64,000 bases of DNA from an uncultured Prevotella sp. (GTDB lineage Bacteria > Bacteroidota > Bacteroidia > Bacteroidales > Bacteroidaceae), in contig CAKPZJ010000008.1 of the NCBI GenBank assembly GCA_934204655.1, forward strand, positions 1-64,000. Reading direction: 5' to 3'. The number at the start of each line of letters is the position of its first letter. Position 1 is the stretch's first letter. Positions 46,984 through 56,008 of the stretch are shown here, piece by piece. The position numbers and the translations under genes are program-made. The notes beneath the pieces were generated by a model. The model worked only from the letters and a program-made list of their open reading frames with translations, was not told where the DNA came from and searched no databases.

Positions 46984-48537
46984 TTATCTTTTTTTGGGTT
47001 TCAATGTGATAAGCGGGATGAGCATCTCTTCCATGGAGATGCCACCATGCTGGAACGTGTTCTTGTAGTAAGACACGTAGTAGTTGTAGTTATTGGGATA
47101 GGCGAAGAAAGCATCGCCCGTGGCAAACACGTAACTGGTACTCAGGTTGGGCGCCGGGAGCTGGGCCTGACGTGGGTCCTTGATGACAAACACCTCCTTG
47201 GAGTTGTAGCTCAGGTTCTTGCCCAACTTGTAGCGCAGGTTGGTGTTGGTATTGCGGTCACCAATAATTCGGATGGGCTTGGTGGCGCGTATGGAGCCGT
47301 GATCGGTGGTGAGCACCACACGGCAGCCGGTCTGGGCGACAGCGCGGAAGAGGTCGGCGATAACAGAGTGACGGAACCAACCAAGGGTAAGGTTGCGGTA
47401 AGCCGACTCGTCGTTGGCCAGTTCGCGAATCATCTTGGACTCGGTACGGGCATGAGAGAGCATGTCGATAAAGTTGACCACCACGACGTTCAGGTCATAA
47501 GCCGAGCACTCGTTGATCCGGCTGATAAACTTCTCGGCGCCGGTGCTGTCGTTAATCTTACTATAGCTGAAGGTGTCGTGGCGCCTATAACGCTCTATCT
47601 GTGTCCGTATGAGCGGCTCCTCGTTCAGGTTCTTGCCCTCCTCTTCGTCCTCGTCTACCCATAAGTCCGGAAACATCGTGGCTATCTGCGTAGGCATCAG
47701 TCCGCTGAAGATGGCGTTGCGCGCGTACTGCGTGGCAGTAGGCAGTATGCTGGTGTACATGTCCTCGTCTATCTCATAGAGGTCGCCTATCTGTGGGGCC
47801 AGCATGCGCCACTGGTCATAGCGGAAGTTGTCAATGACAATGAGGAACACGCGCTCGCCCGCGTCCAGCATGGGGAAGATGCGGCGGCTCATCACGTCGG
47901 TACTCATCAACGGCCTGTCCGTATTGCCAGGCTTTACCCAGTCCAGGTAATGCTGGCGGACAAACTTGGCAAACCCCAAGTTGGCCTCTTCCTTCTGCAT
48001 CTGCAGCATCTCGGTCATGGTGCTGTCCGCGCTGCTCAGCTCGAGTTCCCAATGGGTCAGCCGGCGGTACATGTCCATCCAGTCGTTCACCGAGCGGCAC
48101 TCCATCATCTGCATCATCAGGTTCTGATAATTCTGCTGGTACCCGGTCTGCGTAACCTCGGTCACTATCTCCCGGCTGTGTATATTCTTCTTCAGGGTGA
48201 GCAGTATCTGGTGTGGGTTGACGGGCTTGATGAGATAGTCGGCTATCTTGGATCCTATGGCCTGGTCCATGATGTCCTCCTCCTCGCTCTTGGTAACCAT
48301 CACCACGGGCGTGGCGGGGCTCACCTCCTTGATGCGCTGCAGGGTCTCCAGCCCGGTGAGTCCCGGCATCATCTCGTCGAGCAGCACCAGGTCAAAGGTG
48401 CGCTGGCTGCACATCTCTATGGCGTCGCTGCCATTGGTTACGGTCACCACGTCGTACCCCTTTTTCTCCAAGAACAGTATATGGGCCCGCAAGAGTTCTA
48501 TCTCGTCGTCAACCCAAAGCAGTAATCCGTTAGTCAT
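46984..48537 (-). CDS. porX: Response regulator with PglZ domain (PorX)
   Basis: PorX regulates and supports the type IX secretion system in Bacteroidetes. The 517-residue protein has an N-terminal CheY-like receiver (VDDEIELLRAHILFLEKKGY, phosphoacceptor Asp54 in LVLLDEMMPG, YLIKPVNP) and a C-terminal PglZ/alkaline-phosphatase-fold domain (about 200-517) with VFLIVIDNFRYDQWRML, TQYARNAIFSGLMP, VVVVNFIDMLSHAR and VVLTTDHGSIR, the metal-binding Asp/His residues of that fold. It lies directly downstream of the PorW-like fusion gene, supporting a type IX secretion link. The partner sensor PorY is not in the window. Confidence 0.94.
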   Translation of the reverse strand: MTNGLLLWVDDEIELLRAHILFLEKKGYDVVTVTNGSDAIEMCSQRTFDLVLLDEMMPGLTGLETLQRIKEVSPATPVVMVTKSEEEDIMDQAIGSKIADYLIKPVNPHQILLTLKKNIHSREIVTEVTQTGYQQNYQNLMMQMMECRSVNDWMDMYRRLTHWELELSSADSTMTEMLQMQKEEANLGFAKFVRQHYLDWVKPGNTDRPLMSTDVMSRRIFPMLDAGERVFLIVIDNFRYDQWRMLAPQIGDLYEIDEDMYTSILPTATQYARNAIFSGLMPTQIATMFPDLWVDEDEEEGKNLNEEPLIRTQIERYRRHDTFSYSKINDSTGAEKFISRINECSAYDLNVVVVNFIDMLSHARTESKMIRELANDESAYRNLTLGWFRHSVIADLFRAVAQTGCRVVLTTDHGSIRATKPIRIIGDRNTNTNLRYKLGKNLSYNSKEVFVIKDPRQAQLPAPNLSTSYVFATGDAFFAYPNNYNYYVSYYKNTFQHGGISMEEMLIPLITLKPKKR

Positions 48538-48577
48538 TGTCTCTGTATCTCTATATATTATGGTTAGGGTGCTACGG

Positions 48578-51500
48578 TTAGAAACCCTCTAAGTCGTAGT
48601 ACTCGTCTTCTAAGTCAAACTTCTTCTTAGCCGGGGCCGACTTCTTCTTGGCCTTGCCCTTGAGGGTGTCGGCTGGGGCCGGAGTGGTCCTGTCGCGGAA
48701 GTAGATACCCGTCTTGCTCACCACGGGCTTAGGGGTAGCTGGGGTGGCAGGCTTGGCCGTGGGGGCCGGGGCAGACTTACCCGTAGCCGAAGCCTTGGGC
48801 GCCGGGGTAGCGGCTTTCTTTCCGGCAGCCGAGGACTGGGTGGTGGGGATGGTAACGCCCTTGTCCGTAGCCGAGGGCCGGGTGGCTGGGGCCGTCGATG
48901 GCTTATCCGTGGCAGCCGGCTCGGCCGAGGGGATGAGCACCCCCGTCTTGCCCGGAGTGGTCGCGGGCGGTGTAGAGGTGGCTCCGGGCGTGCTGATGAT
49001 GGTTCCCGTCGTGCCAGAGGTGGCTCCGGGCGATGCCGGGGTGCCTTCTGATGTAGTGGCGGGTATAAAGGTCTTGCCCTCTGGGGCCGATGGTTCGGTA
49101 CGGGCAGGCTGCTCGGTGGGTATCACGGTTCCGGCAGCGGGGGTGGTGGCGGCTGGCTCGTCGGGAGCCACATAGGTGCCACCTGTGCGCTGCCCCCCAT
49201 CCTCGGGTTCGGTCAGCAGCATGCCGTCATCGAGTGCGCGGTCAATCTCCTCGGCCGAGGGGTCTGTGGCAGGGCGCGTCACTATCTCATCAGGCTCAGT
49301 AAGCAGTCTGAACGTGCTCACCTTCAACGGTGCGAAGTGCTTAGCGTAGTAGGCGGCATAGTCATCGTAACTATAGGGATGGCCAATGAGCTCCAGGTTG
49401 GCGTTGCTGATAACGAGCGAACGGCAACCAGGATAGCGCTGTACGATATGCTGGGCGTAGAGCTGGCGGGCATACTGCAGGGCCTCGTCATAATTGCGGA
49501 AACCGCTCACTTCCATGTGCTGCAGACCGCTGTGGTCGCTCACGGAGATTTCAAAGTTGCGCACCATGAAGTTGGTAAAGTTGTAGCGGGCCAGCTCGAA
49601 GAGCAGTTGGTTGACCTTCACGGAGTCGGGGGCATACACTAACACAAACTTGAACTCGGCCGTGCGGTCAGGGGTAAACGCGCGCACCGAGTCGGCCGCT
49701 GCGCCATTCAGCACGGCGGCTCGCTGTGCCCACATGCCGTCCAGGTCAAACTTATCGCTGCGCAGCCGGCGGCCCGCCTTCACTCCGTTGATGATCATGC
49801 CGGCCAAGGCACTTATATCGCTTTCCGGAAACTGGCTAACCACCCGCTGCAGGTCGGCCAGGCAACTGTCTGGCTGGCCATCGTTCAACTTGGCCAAGGC
49901 TCCTATGAACAGGAACTTGTCGCGGTTGGCTCCCTGGGGGAAGCGGCGGGCCGAGAAGGCGGTATTGGTACGCACCTCGCCCATGCGGTCGGCCTTGAAG
50001 GCGTTGTAGGTAGCCGCGTAGAGCGAATCTTCCAAGTGTACGCCCACCCGGGCGTTCTCGGCAAAGTAGGGGTCGGTCAGCACCGTTGTCCACTGGCTCT
50101 TTGCGTAGTGGGTCTTCAGACTATCCAGACAGCGCTGCGCCTGGGCCGACTGCTGTTGACGCATATAGAGCAGGTAGAGGTGATAGTAAGCCTCGTCCAT
50201 GCCCGTATAGGTGGGATAATGGTCAGTCAGGCGGCGCAGATACTTCTCGCTGAGCCGTAGGTTGTCCAGCTTGTCCTTGAAGATGACACCCGCATGGAAT
50301 AGGCCGTCCATAATAAGCCGGTCGCTCTCTGCTACCTGTTCGGGGGAGAATGGTATCTGGGCGAGATAGTACTCGCGGCGGTGCGGGTCATTCTGCACGC
50401 TGTCGGGCTGAGCCTTCAGCAAGTCGGCCCGGGCAGCCTCGCGGGCCACCGAGTCGGCCTGCTGGGGTGTCAGAGACTGCTCACCGCCCGGCGCTGACAC
50501 CACCGTCTTGTTTATACGTTGCCAGTTGTCCACATTCTCGCGCTTGCCCCATAGCTTCTGGAACGCAGCCTTACCCTGGCTCACCGCCATAGGGTTGTAG
50601 AAGTACCACTGGCCGTTGCCCTGCTGTCCTGTGGGGGCCTGCGGGGTGTTGGGTCGACGGTTGCCAGTCATGCCGGTCTCGCCCCCGTTCTGGCTCTGCA
50701 TGGTCTGAGCGTCGCTCTCCTGCTGGGCACGGCGCTCCTCTTTCTCCTTCTTCTTCAGAGCCTCTATCACGCGGTCTATGGCAGCGTTGCGCTCGGTCTC
50801 GCTCATACGGGCCAGGGCTTGCAGCGAGTCCTGCAGGGCCACGGCCTCGGTATGGGGTACTAACTCGTCCAGCACCTGCGACCGTTCGGACAGCTGCCGG
50901 TAGTCGGGGCGGTCCTGGTCCAGCAGTCCGATGGCCTCGCCATAACAACGGCGCGCGTCCGAGAACTTCTCGCGCTGCCAGTACAGGTCGCCCAGGCGCA
51001 GGAGCAGCACTCCTTTCTCGATGCCGCTACGGGTAGCCTTGCGGTTGCCCGTCTCGTAGGCCGACAGGGCGTGCAGGGTATCGCGGTCGGCCAGATAGAT
51101 GTTGCCGATGGCGTAATACACCTGGTCGAGATAGTCTTTGTTGTTGTCCGAGGCTGCCATACGGCGCAGGCGGCTTATCATGCGGCGCGACTGACCCTTA
51201 GCCAGCACCTCGGTCTGTGCGATACGCGCGTTGAACTCCAGTTCGTAAGGCGGATTGAGCCTTACCACACGGCGGTAAGCACGGTAAGCCGAGTCGGGCT
51301 GGCCCACAGCGGCATAGAGTTGGCCTAACAGGAACCACTCGCGGGCGCGCTGCTTACGACGCATCTCGTGGCGTATCACCCGGCGCACATAGGGTATGGC
51401 GCGACGGTAGTCGGCCGTATGTAGATAGTAGTCGGCATAGGCATAGTCCCATTCCTTGACGGCACGCCAGTCCATAGAGTCGCGGGCCATGTTGCGTATC

Positions 51501-52873
51501 ACGTCCTCAGCATCGTAGAGCCAGCCCTCCTCAGCGTAGCACTTGGCGAGCCAAGCCCGGGCCTTGCCGTAGATAGCTGGCTGGGTGGCGTAGAGGCGGC
51601 TCATGTACGAGAAGGTAGAGGCAGCCTCGTCGAAGGCACCCATGTGAAACTGGGCACGGCCCATGAGCATCCAGGCTTTCCAGAGGAAGGGGTTGTACTC
51701 GCGGCGGCTGAGCCACTCGATGTCGCGGGGAGTCTTGCGACGCTGCTTGTCCCACACGGGACGGCGCTTGATGCTGTGCTGATGGATGGCTTTCTCGGCC
51801 TTGGTCACCGCGGTCTCGTAGTAAGACTTGCCCAACTCTCGGCTGGCCTTGTTGCCCACCGGGTAGAGGGGTATCAGCTCGGTATAGTTGTCCTTGTTGC
51901 CCCGCTCTTTCTCCAAGGAGCCTTCCACGTAGGCCACGGAGCCGTTATAGTAGGTATTGTAGCGCGCCTTGAAGGCATGCCACCAGCGGGCCGACGACGT
52001 ATTTTTCTGGGTGGAGCACCCGGTGAGCACCAGGGCTGCCAGCACCCACACCAGAACCTGCCGGTGCAGCAGGGCCACCACGGCGGCACGCCCCCAGCGG
52101 GCCAGGGCATAGACCACCACGGCCACCAGGATAATAGAGGCCCCCGAGGGCACATTGAGCACATACGAGAGGGCCAGGCCGGCCATGCAGTCTATCCAGC
52201 CGATGAGGATGCTTAGCCCTATCATACGCTTGTAGCTATAGGTGAACACATTGGCCGTCATCTGGGGAATGGTGAGCAGACTGATGGCCAGCACCACGCC
52301 CACCAGGCGCAGCGTGGCCACTATGGTCATGGCGATGAGGGCCATCAGGGTGTACTCTATCAGACTGACGGGCAACCGCCGGGAGCGGGCGAAGACCGGG
52401 TCGAACGCCACGCTCACTATGCTGTGGTAGAACACCACCGTGAGCAGGCCCACCACCAACGTGAGGGCACCCAAGAGTACCAGGTCGGCCGTGCCGATGG
52501 TCAATATGCTTCCGAAAAGATACGAATTAAGGTCGGGCATGAAGCCGGGAGAAAGAAAACAGCAGATAATGCCCACGCTCATGCCCAACGTCCAGAAAAA
52601 GGCAATGGTCGAGTCCTGGCGTACGTGGCCCTTGTGCGACAGCCACTGTACTCCCAAGGCGCTGGCTACGGAGAAGAGCAGCGCCGAGAGTATCGGACTG
52701 ACACCAAAGTAAACGCCCAGCCCGATGCCGCCAAACGAGGCGTGGGTAAGGCCGCCACTTATAAACACCAAGCGGCGCGTTACGATATAGGTGCCCACCA
52801 TGCCGCACAGGATGCTGGCCAGCAGGGAGCCGATAATGGCGTTCTGGAAAAAGGAGTACGTAAATATGTCCAT
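48578..52873 (-). CDS. Metal ABC permease fused to PorW/SprE-like TPR lipoprotein
   Basis: One uninterrupted 1431-codon frame joining two proteins. Residues 1-262 are a ZnuB/MntB-type metal ABC permease (GTYIVTRRLVFISGGLTHAS, LRLVGVVLAISLLTIPQMTA) with about eight helices and the normal family length. Residues about 265-286 look like a lipoprotein signal (VLVWVLAALVLTGC, Cys286). Then comes a TPR protein like PorW/SprE of the type IX secretion system (YNTYYNGSVAYVEGSLEKER, YGKARAWLAKCYAEEGWLYD), a Gln/Gly linker, more TPRs, and a Thr/Ala/Pro-rich tail ending KKFDLEDEYYDLEGF. No stop separates the halves; GTG codons at residues 265-266 could start the lipoprotein internally. The TAA of the preceding gene overlaps the ATG. 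Porx follows 40 bases later. Confidence 0.85.
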   Translation of the reverse strand: MDIFTYSFFQNAIIGSLLASILCGMVGTYIVTRRLVFISGGLTHASFGGIGLGVYFGVSPILSALLFSVASALGVQWLSHKGHVRQDSTIAFFWTLGMSVGIICCFLSPGFMPDLNSYLFGSILTIGTADLVLLGALTLVVGLLTVVFYHSIVSVAFDPVFARSRRLPVSLIEYTLMALIAMTIVATLRLVGVVLAISLLTIPQMTANVFTYSYKRMIGLSILIGWIDCMAGLALSYVLNVPSGASIILVAVVVYALARWGRAAVVALLHRQVLVWVLAALVLTGCSTQKNTSSARWWHAFKARYNTYYNGSVAYVEGSLEKERGNKDNYTELIPLYPVGNKASRELGKSYYETAVTKAEKAIHQHSIKRRPVWDKQRRKTPRDIEWLSRREYNPFLWKAWMLMGRAQFHMGAFDEAASTFSYMSRLYATQPAIYGKARAWLAKCYAEEGWLYDAEDVIRNMARDSMDWRAVKEWDYAYADYYLHTADYRRAIPYVRRVIRHEMRRKQRAREWFLLGQLYAAVGQPDSAYRAYRRVVRLNPPYELEFNARIAQTEVLAKGQSRRMISRLRRMAASDNNKDYLDQVYYAIGNIYLADRDTLHALSAYETGNRKATRSGIEKGVLLLRLGDLYWQREKFSDARRCYGEAIGLLDQDRPDYRQLSERSQVLDELVPHTEAVALQDSLQALARMSETERNAAIDRVIEALKKKEKEERRAQQESDAQTMQSQNGGETGMTGNRRPNTPQAPTGQQGNGQWYFYNPMAVSQGKAAFQKLWGKRENVDNWQRINKTVVSAPGGEQSLTPQQADSVAREAARADLLKAQPDSVQNDPHRREYYLAQIPFSPEQVAESDRLIMDGLFHAGVIFKDKLDNLRLSEKYLRRLTDHYPTYTGMDEAYYHLYLLYMRQQQSAQAQRCLDSLKTHYAKSQWTTVLTDPYFAENARVGVHLEDSLYAATYNAFKADRMGEVRTNTAFSARRFPQGANRDKFLFIGALAKLNDGQPDSCLADLQRVVSQFPESDISALAGMIINGVKAGRRLRSDKFDLDGMWAQRAAVLNGAAADSVRAFTPDRTAEFKFVLVYAPDSVKVNQLLFELARYNFTNFMVRNFEISVSDHSGLQHMEVSGFRNYDEALQYARQLYAQHIVQRYPGCRSLVISNANLELIGHPYSYDDYAAYYAKHFAPLKVSTFRLLTEPDEIVTRPATDPSAEEIDRALDDGMLLTEPEDGGQRTGGTYVAPDEPAATTPAAGTVIPTEQPARTEPSAPEGKTFIPATTSEGTPASPGATSGTTGTIISTPGATSTPPATTPGKTGVLIPSAEPAATDKPSTAPATRPSATDKGVTIPTTQSSAAGKKAATPAPKASATGKSAPAPTAKPATPATPKPVVSKTGIYFRDRTTPAPADTLKGKAKKKSAPAKKKFDLEDEYYDLEGF

Positions 52874-53256
52874 TATCTGTCTATCAGCATGATGAGTTCG
52901 TCCTTGAGGGGGTCGGGCAGGTTAACGCCACGCAGCACCAGGCTGCGGCTCCACCCGGCCACGTCGTCGGGGCGCAGGGTGTAGAGCACATCGGCAAACT
53001 CCTGCACCTCATCATCGGTATAACCATCAGAGGGGCGACCGCGGAAACGGTCCAGCTCCTCGTCGTCATAATATTCTATCTCGTGGGTGGCCGCTTCCAG
53101 CATGCAGTCTTGCTCGCAGCGGCTGTCGCCACCCGTACAGGTGCCGCAGGTGGGCTGCGAAGACACGGGCTGGGCATCACCGTCGTCCTTGGCATGCAGC
53201 GTGGTGAGGGCCGCCACCACTCCTAAGGCTACCAGGGCCAGCACCAGGTATATCAT
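52873..53256 (-). CDS. Small cysteine-rich membrane-anchored protein, unknown
   Basis: A 127-residue protein with an N-terminal membrane segment (MIYLVLALVALGVVAALTTL) and a cysteine cluster just after it (CGTCTGGDSRCEQDC, residues about 37-51), then an acidic stretch (EIEYYDDEELDRF) and a C-terminal helical part (SDGYTDDEVQEFADVLYTLR). I know similar unnamed proteins between aroA and a metal permease gene in Bacteroidales but no function. The cysteines could bind metal or an iron-sulfur cluster (inference). ATGA-type overlap with aroA upstream and TAATG overlap with the fusion gene downstream. Confidence 0.8.
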   Translation of the reverse strand: MIYLVLALVALGVVAALTTLHAKDDGDAQPVSSQPTCGTCTGGDSRCEQDCMLEAATHEIEYYDDEELDRFRGRPSDGYTDDEVQEFADVLYTLRPDDVAGWSRSLVLRGVNLPDPLKDELIMLIDR

Positions 53257-54500
53257 GGGGTCTGGGTAATCTTAAATCCGGCCCGGCGCAGGTCGTCCCA
53301 GTAGTGGGGGTACGACTTGGACACCACCTCGGGGTGGTTAATGGTGATGGACCCCATGGTCAGGGCTACGGGGGCAAAGGCCATGGCAATGCGGTGATCC
53401 TGGTAGGTATCTATGGGCTCCATAGTGGGGGCGCACCGCTCGCCATCCCATATCAGCTCGCTATCATGGCGGTCTGTGAGCAGCACGCCCAGCTTGCGCA
53501 GCTCGCGCTTGAGGGCCTCTATGCGGTCGGTTTCCTTGATTTTCAGGCTGGCCAGCCCCGTGAAGTGAAAGGGGATGCCCTTGGCAGCACAGGCCACGAC
53601 GAATGTCTGTGCCAAGTCAGGCGAATTGACAAAGTCGTAGTCCAACCGGGGAAGTGTGCAGCCGTGACTGGCGAGCACCACCTGCTGACTACCGTCGGCG
53701 AGGGTATCAAAGGTGGTCTTAACACCCATCAGCGAACCGATATAGCGGGTCACTGAGTCGCCCTGACGCGACCCGTCGTTCAGCCCGGGCAGCACTACGC
53801 GGGCCTCGGGCCTGTTCAGCAGGGCCACGACCTCGTACCAGTACGAGGCGGCACTCCAGTCGTTCTCCACGGCATACGTGGTGGGGGTATAGGGTACGGG
53901 GGCCACGCTGATGGTGTCTACATCGCTCCACTCGACCTGCGCGCCAAACTCGGTCATCGTCCACAGGGTGAGGTCTATGTAGGGCCGCGACACTATGTCG
54001 CCCGTGAGCTTCAGCGTGAGGCCCTGCCTGAGCATGGGGCCTATCATCAGCAGGGCCGAGATGTACTGCGAGCTCACATCGCCGGCCACCTCTAAGGCAC
54101 CGCCCGCCAAGGGACGGCCCGTGATACGCAGCGGGGGAAAGCCCTCGGCTCCCAAGTACTCGATGTGGGCACCCAACTGGCGCAGGGCATCGACCAGCAC
54201 GCCTATGGGGCGCTGGCGCATGCGCTCGGTACCCGTCAGCGTGTGGGTGCCTGTGCCTACACTCAGGTAGGCGGCCAAGAAACGCATGGCGGTACCCGCA
54301 GCACCTATGTCTATCACCCCGGGCATGTCGCGCAGGGCGGCGGCCATCACGCGGGTGTCGTCACAGTCTGACAGGTTGGCGGGCAGCATCGTACTGCCCG
54401 CAAGTGCCTGGATAATGAGCGCCCGGTTGCAGATGCTCTTGGACGCAGGCAGATTTATGGTGGTGTCTATCAGGCTCGGGGCCTGTATAGTATATTGCAT
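53253..54500 (-). CDS. aroA: 3-phosphoshikimate 1-carboxyvinyltransferase
   Basis: EPSP synthase, the sixth shikimate-pathway enzyme. The 415-residue protein has LPASKSICNRALIIQALAG, GAAGTAMRFLAAYLSVGTG, MRQRPIGVLVDALRQLGAHI, SSQYISALLMIGP, SLKIKETDRIEALKRELRKL and YQDHRIAMAFAPVAL, all active-site segments. It is slightly shorter than E. coli AroA (427) and diverged, as common in Bacteroidetes. First gene of a run of overlapping genes leading to porX and tsaE. Confidence 0.95.
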   Translation of the reverse strand: MQYTIQAPSLIDTTINLPASKSICNRALIIQALAGSTMLPANLSDCDDTRVMAAALRDMPGVIDIGAAGTAMRFLAAYLSVGTGTHTLTGTERMRQRPIGVLVDALRQLGAHIEYLGAEGFPPLRITGRPLAGGALEVAGDVSSQYISALLMIGPMLRQGLTLKLTGDIVSRPYIDLTLWTMTEFGAQVEWSDVDTISVAPVPYTPTTYAVENDWSAASYWYEVVALLNRPEARVVLPGLNDGSRQGDSVTRYIGSLMGVKTTFDTLADGSQQVVLASHGCTLPRLDYDFVNSPDLAQTFVVACAAKGIPFHFTGLASLKIKETDRIEALKRELRKLGVLLTDRHDSELIWDGERCAPTMEPIDTYQDHRIAMAFAPVALTMGSITINHPEVVSKSYPHYWDDLRRAGFKITQTP

Positions 54501-54574
54501 AGTGTGTATATCGTTAGGGTATATATGTTGCTGAGCCTGTACGCCACCATGGCGGGCGACGTGGGGGCCATGGT

Positions 54575-55750
54575 CTACTTCATATAGCGTATGGGTAGGT
54601 CTACGATGCCCTGCGGGGCAGGTGCCGGCGTGGCTGCCCTGCTGGCGGCGCGCAGTCGCTGCTTGGGCCCGGGTATGAGCGGACTGTTGTACAGCACCCT
54701 GCGCATACGTGCCTTCTGCTGGGCAGTGAACTGGAAGCCGTAAGTAAACGAGTAGTCCATAAGATTGGTCGCAGAGAAACTGTTGCCTGCCGCATCTGTA
54801 CGCTCAGTAAGCCTACGGAGCGATACACTGCCATCCTTGGCACTGTTAATATAGGCCGTAAGGTCGGCCAGATAGGCGGTGCGGTTATAGGTAGGCGTAT
54901 CGGTACAATAGTCGGTGTCGGGGCAGGGGTCGGTATTGCCCTCGGCAGGCTCGGCAAAGACATGGAGCAGGCCCAGGTAGTGGCCCAGTTCGTGAGCCAA
55001 GGTGATATTGGCATCATACATGAGCTGCTGGATGGTGCCCGACTTGATATTATGGTCCTCATTGGCATAGCGGTCGCTCTCGTAGTCCAGGTACAGGCTG
55101 TTGATGGACGAGCAGTAGGCAAACCCGAGGTTGGCCTTGGTGATATTGGCCTTGGCTGCATCCAGGGCGGTCAGGCCATCGGTCTCGTTGATGCCTGTCA
55201 GCACAAAGGGCAGATGGCTGATGCCCAGCGTGGTGCCATTGTCGCCTGCCTCGGTAGCAAAGTTATACACCATCACGTTAATGAAGTCGTTTGGCTCCCA
55301 CAGATACTTGACATACTCCTTGTGATTGCCCATAAAATCGCTCGGGCCGATAGGGTAAGCGCCGTCCCACTTGACGTACTCCACACCGGGAGTACTGAGC
55401 TTGTTACCGCGTTCATCGTGGGTAGCCAGGACGAAGTTGACCCTGATGTTCTCACTGCTCCCAATGTCGGTGCTGTACAGGCCGCCCTGGTAGAGATGGT
55501 TTACATGCTTCAAGAGAGTGGCCAGGCGCGTGGCGCTGACATACTGCTTGGGGTCGGCAGCGTTCTTATAGAGTACATGGAATATCACGGGCAACCGGTA
55601 GGTATAGCTCTCGTCGAGAGTGGCCGTGGTGTTGTCATCATCTTGGTCTACCTCCTTCGTGGGAGGGGTTGCTGGGTCGTCCTTGTCCGAACAGGCGACC
55701 ATGCCTAACAGGGTTACGATGGCCAATAGAGCCAGAAACGTTTTGCGCAT
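54575..55750 (-). CDS. Zinc metalloprotease lipoprotein (M43/BF0631-like)
   Basis: A 391-residue exported lipoprotein protease. The lipobox LLGMVAC (Cys20) follows MRKTFLALLAIVTLL; the 34-residue upstream extension of the frame is rejected. The metzincin site is HELGHYLGLLH, followed by VFAEPAEGNTDPCPDTDYCT with the cysteines and NP/DTPT pattern of M43 peptidases, and the Met-turn ATNLMDYSF. The layout fits the Bacteroidetes zinc-dependent metalloproteinase lipoprotein family named after BF0631. Substrate unknown. It has a consensus promoter about 180 bases upstream. Confidence 0.9.
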   Translation of the reverse strand: MRKTFLALLAIVTLLGMVACSDKDDPATPPTKEVDQDDDNTTATLDESYTYRLPVIFHVLYKNAADPKQYVSATRLATLLKHVNHLYQGGLYSTDIGSSENIRVNFVLATHDERGNKLSTPGVEYVKWDGAYPIGPSDFMGNHKEYVKYLWEPNDFINVMVYNFATEAGDNGTTLGISHLPFVLTGINETDGLTALDAAKANITKANLGFAYCSSINSLYLDYESDRYANEDHNIKSGTIQQLMYDANITLAHELGHYLGLLHVFAEPAEGNTDPCPDTDYCTDTPTYNRTAYLADLTAYINSAKDGSVSLRRLTERTDAAGNSFSATNLMDYSFTYGFQFTAQQKARMRRVLYNSPLIPGPKQRLRAASRAATPAPAPQGIVDLPIRYMK

Positions 55751-55930
55751 ATCTTTCCTTTTTACCGGGGCGGCCATGGACGAGGCCATGGGTACATCGC
55801 CCACCTTATTATATATATAGGCAACTCGCCAGACGGCCATGACTGGCCCCATAGGGCCGACAGCCAGCAGGGATGCTACTGGCGCACGCCCTGCAAGGGC
55901 CCCGACGGCTGGGATGGTACCTACTGTTTA

Positions 55931-55961
55931 CAAAGTTAGCGCAAAAAGGAGATAACTCAAA
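55931..55961 (-). promoter_or_regulatory. Consensus promoter of the metalloprotease gene
   Basis: A perfect minus-strand match: TTTG (55958-55961), 19-base spacer, TAACTTTG (55931-55938). The leader to the start codon at 55750 is about 175 bases. Confidence 0.8.
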
Positions 55962-56008
55962 ACAAATGGTATTTTTTTTGATATTTTCACGGTTAGGGCA
56001 GCCGTGGC

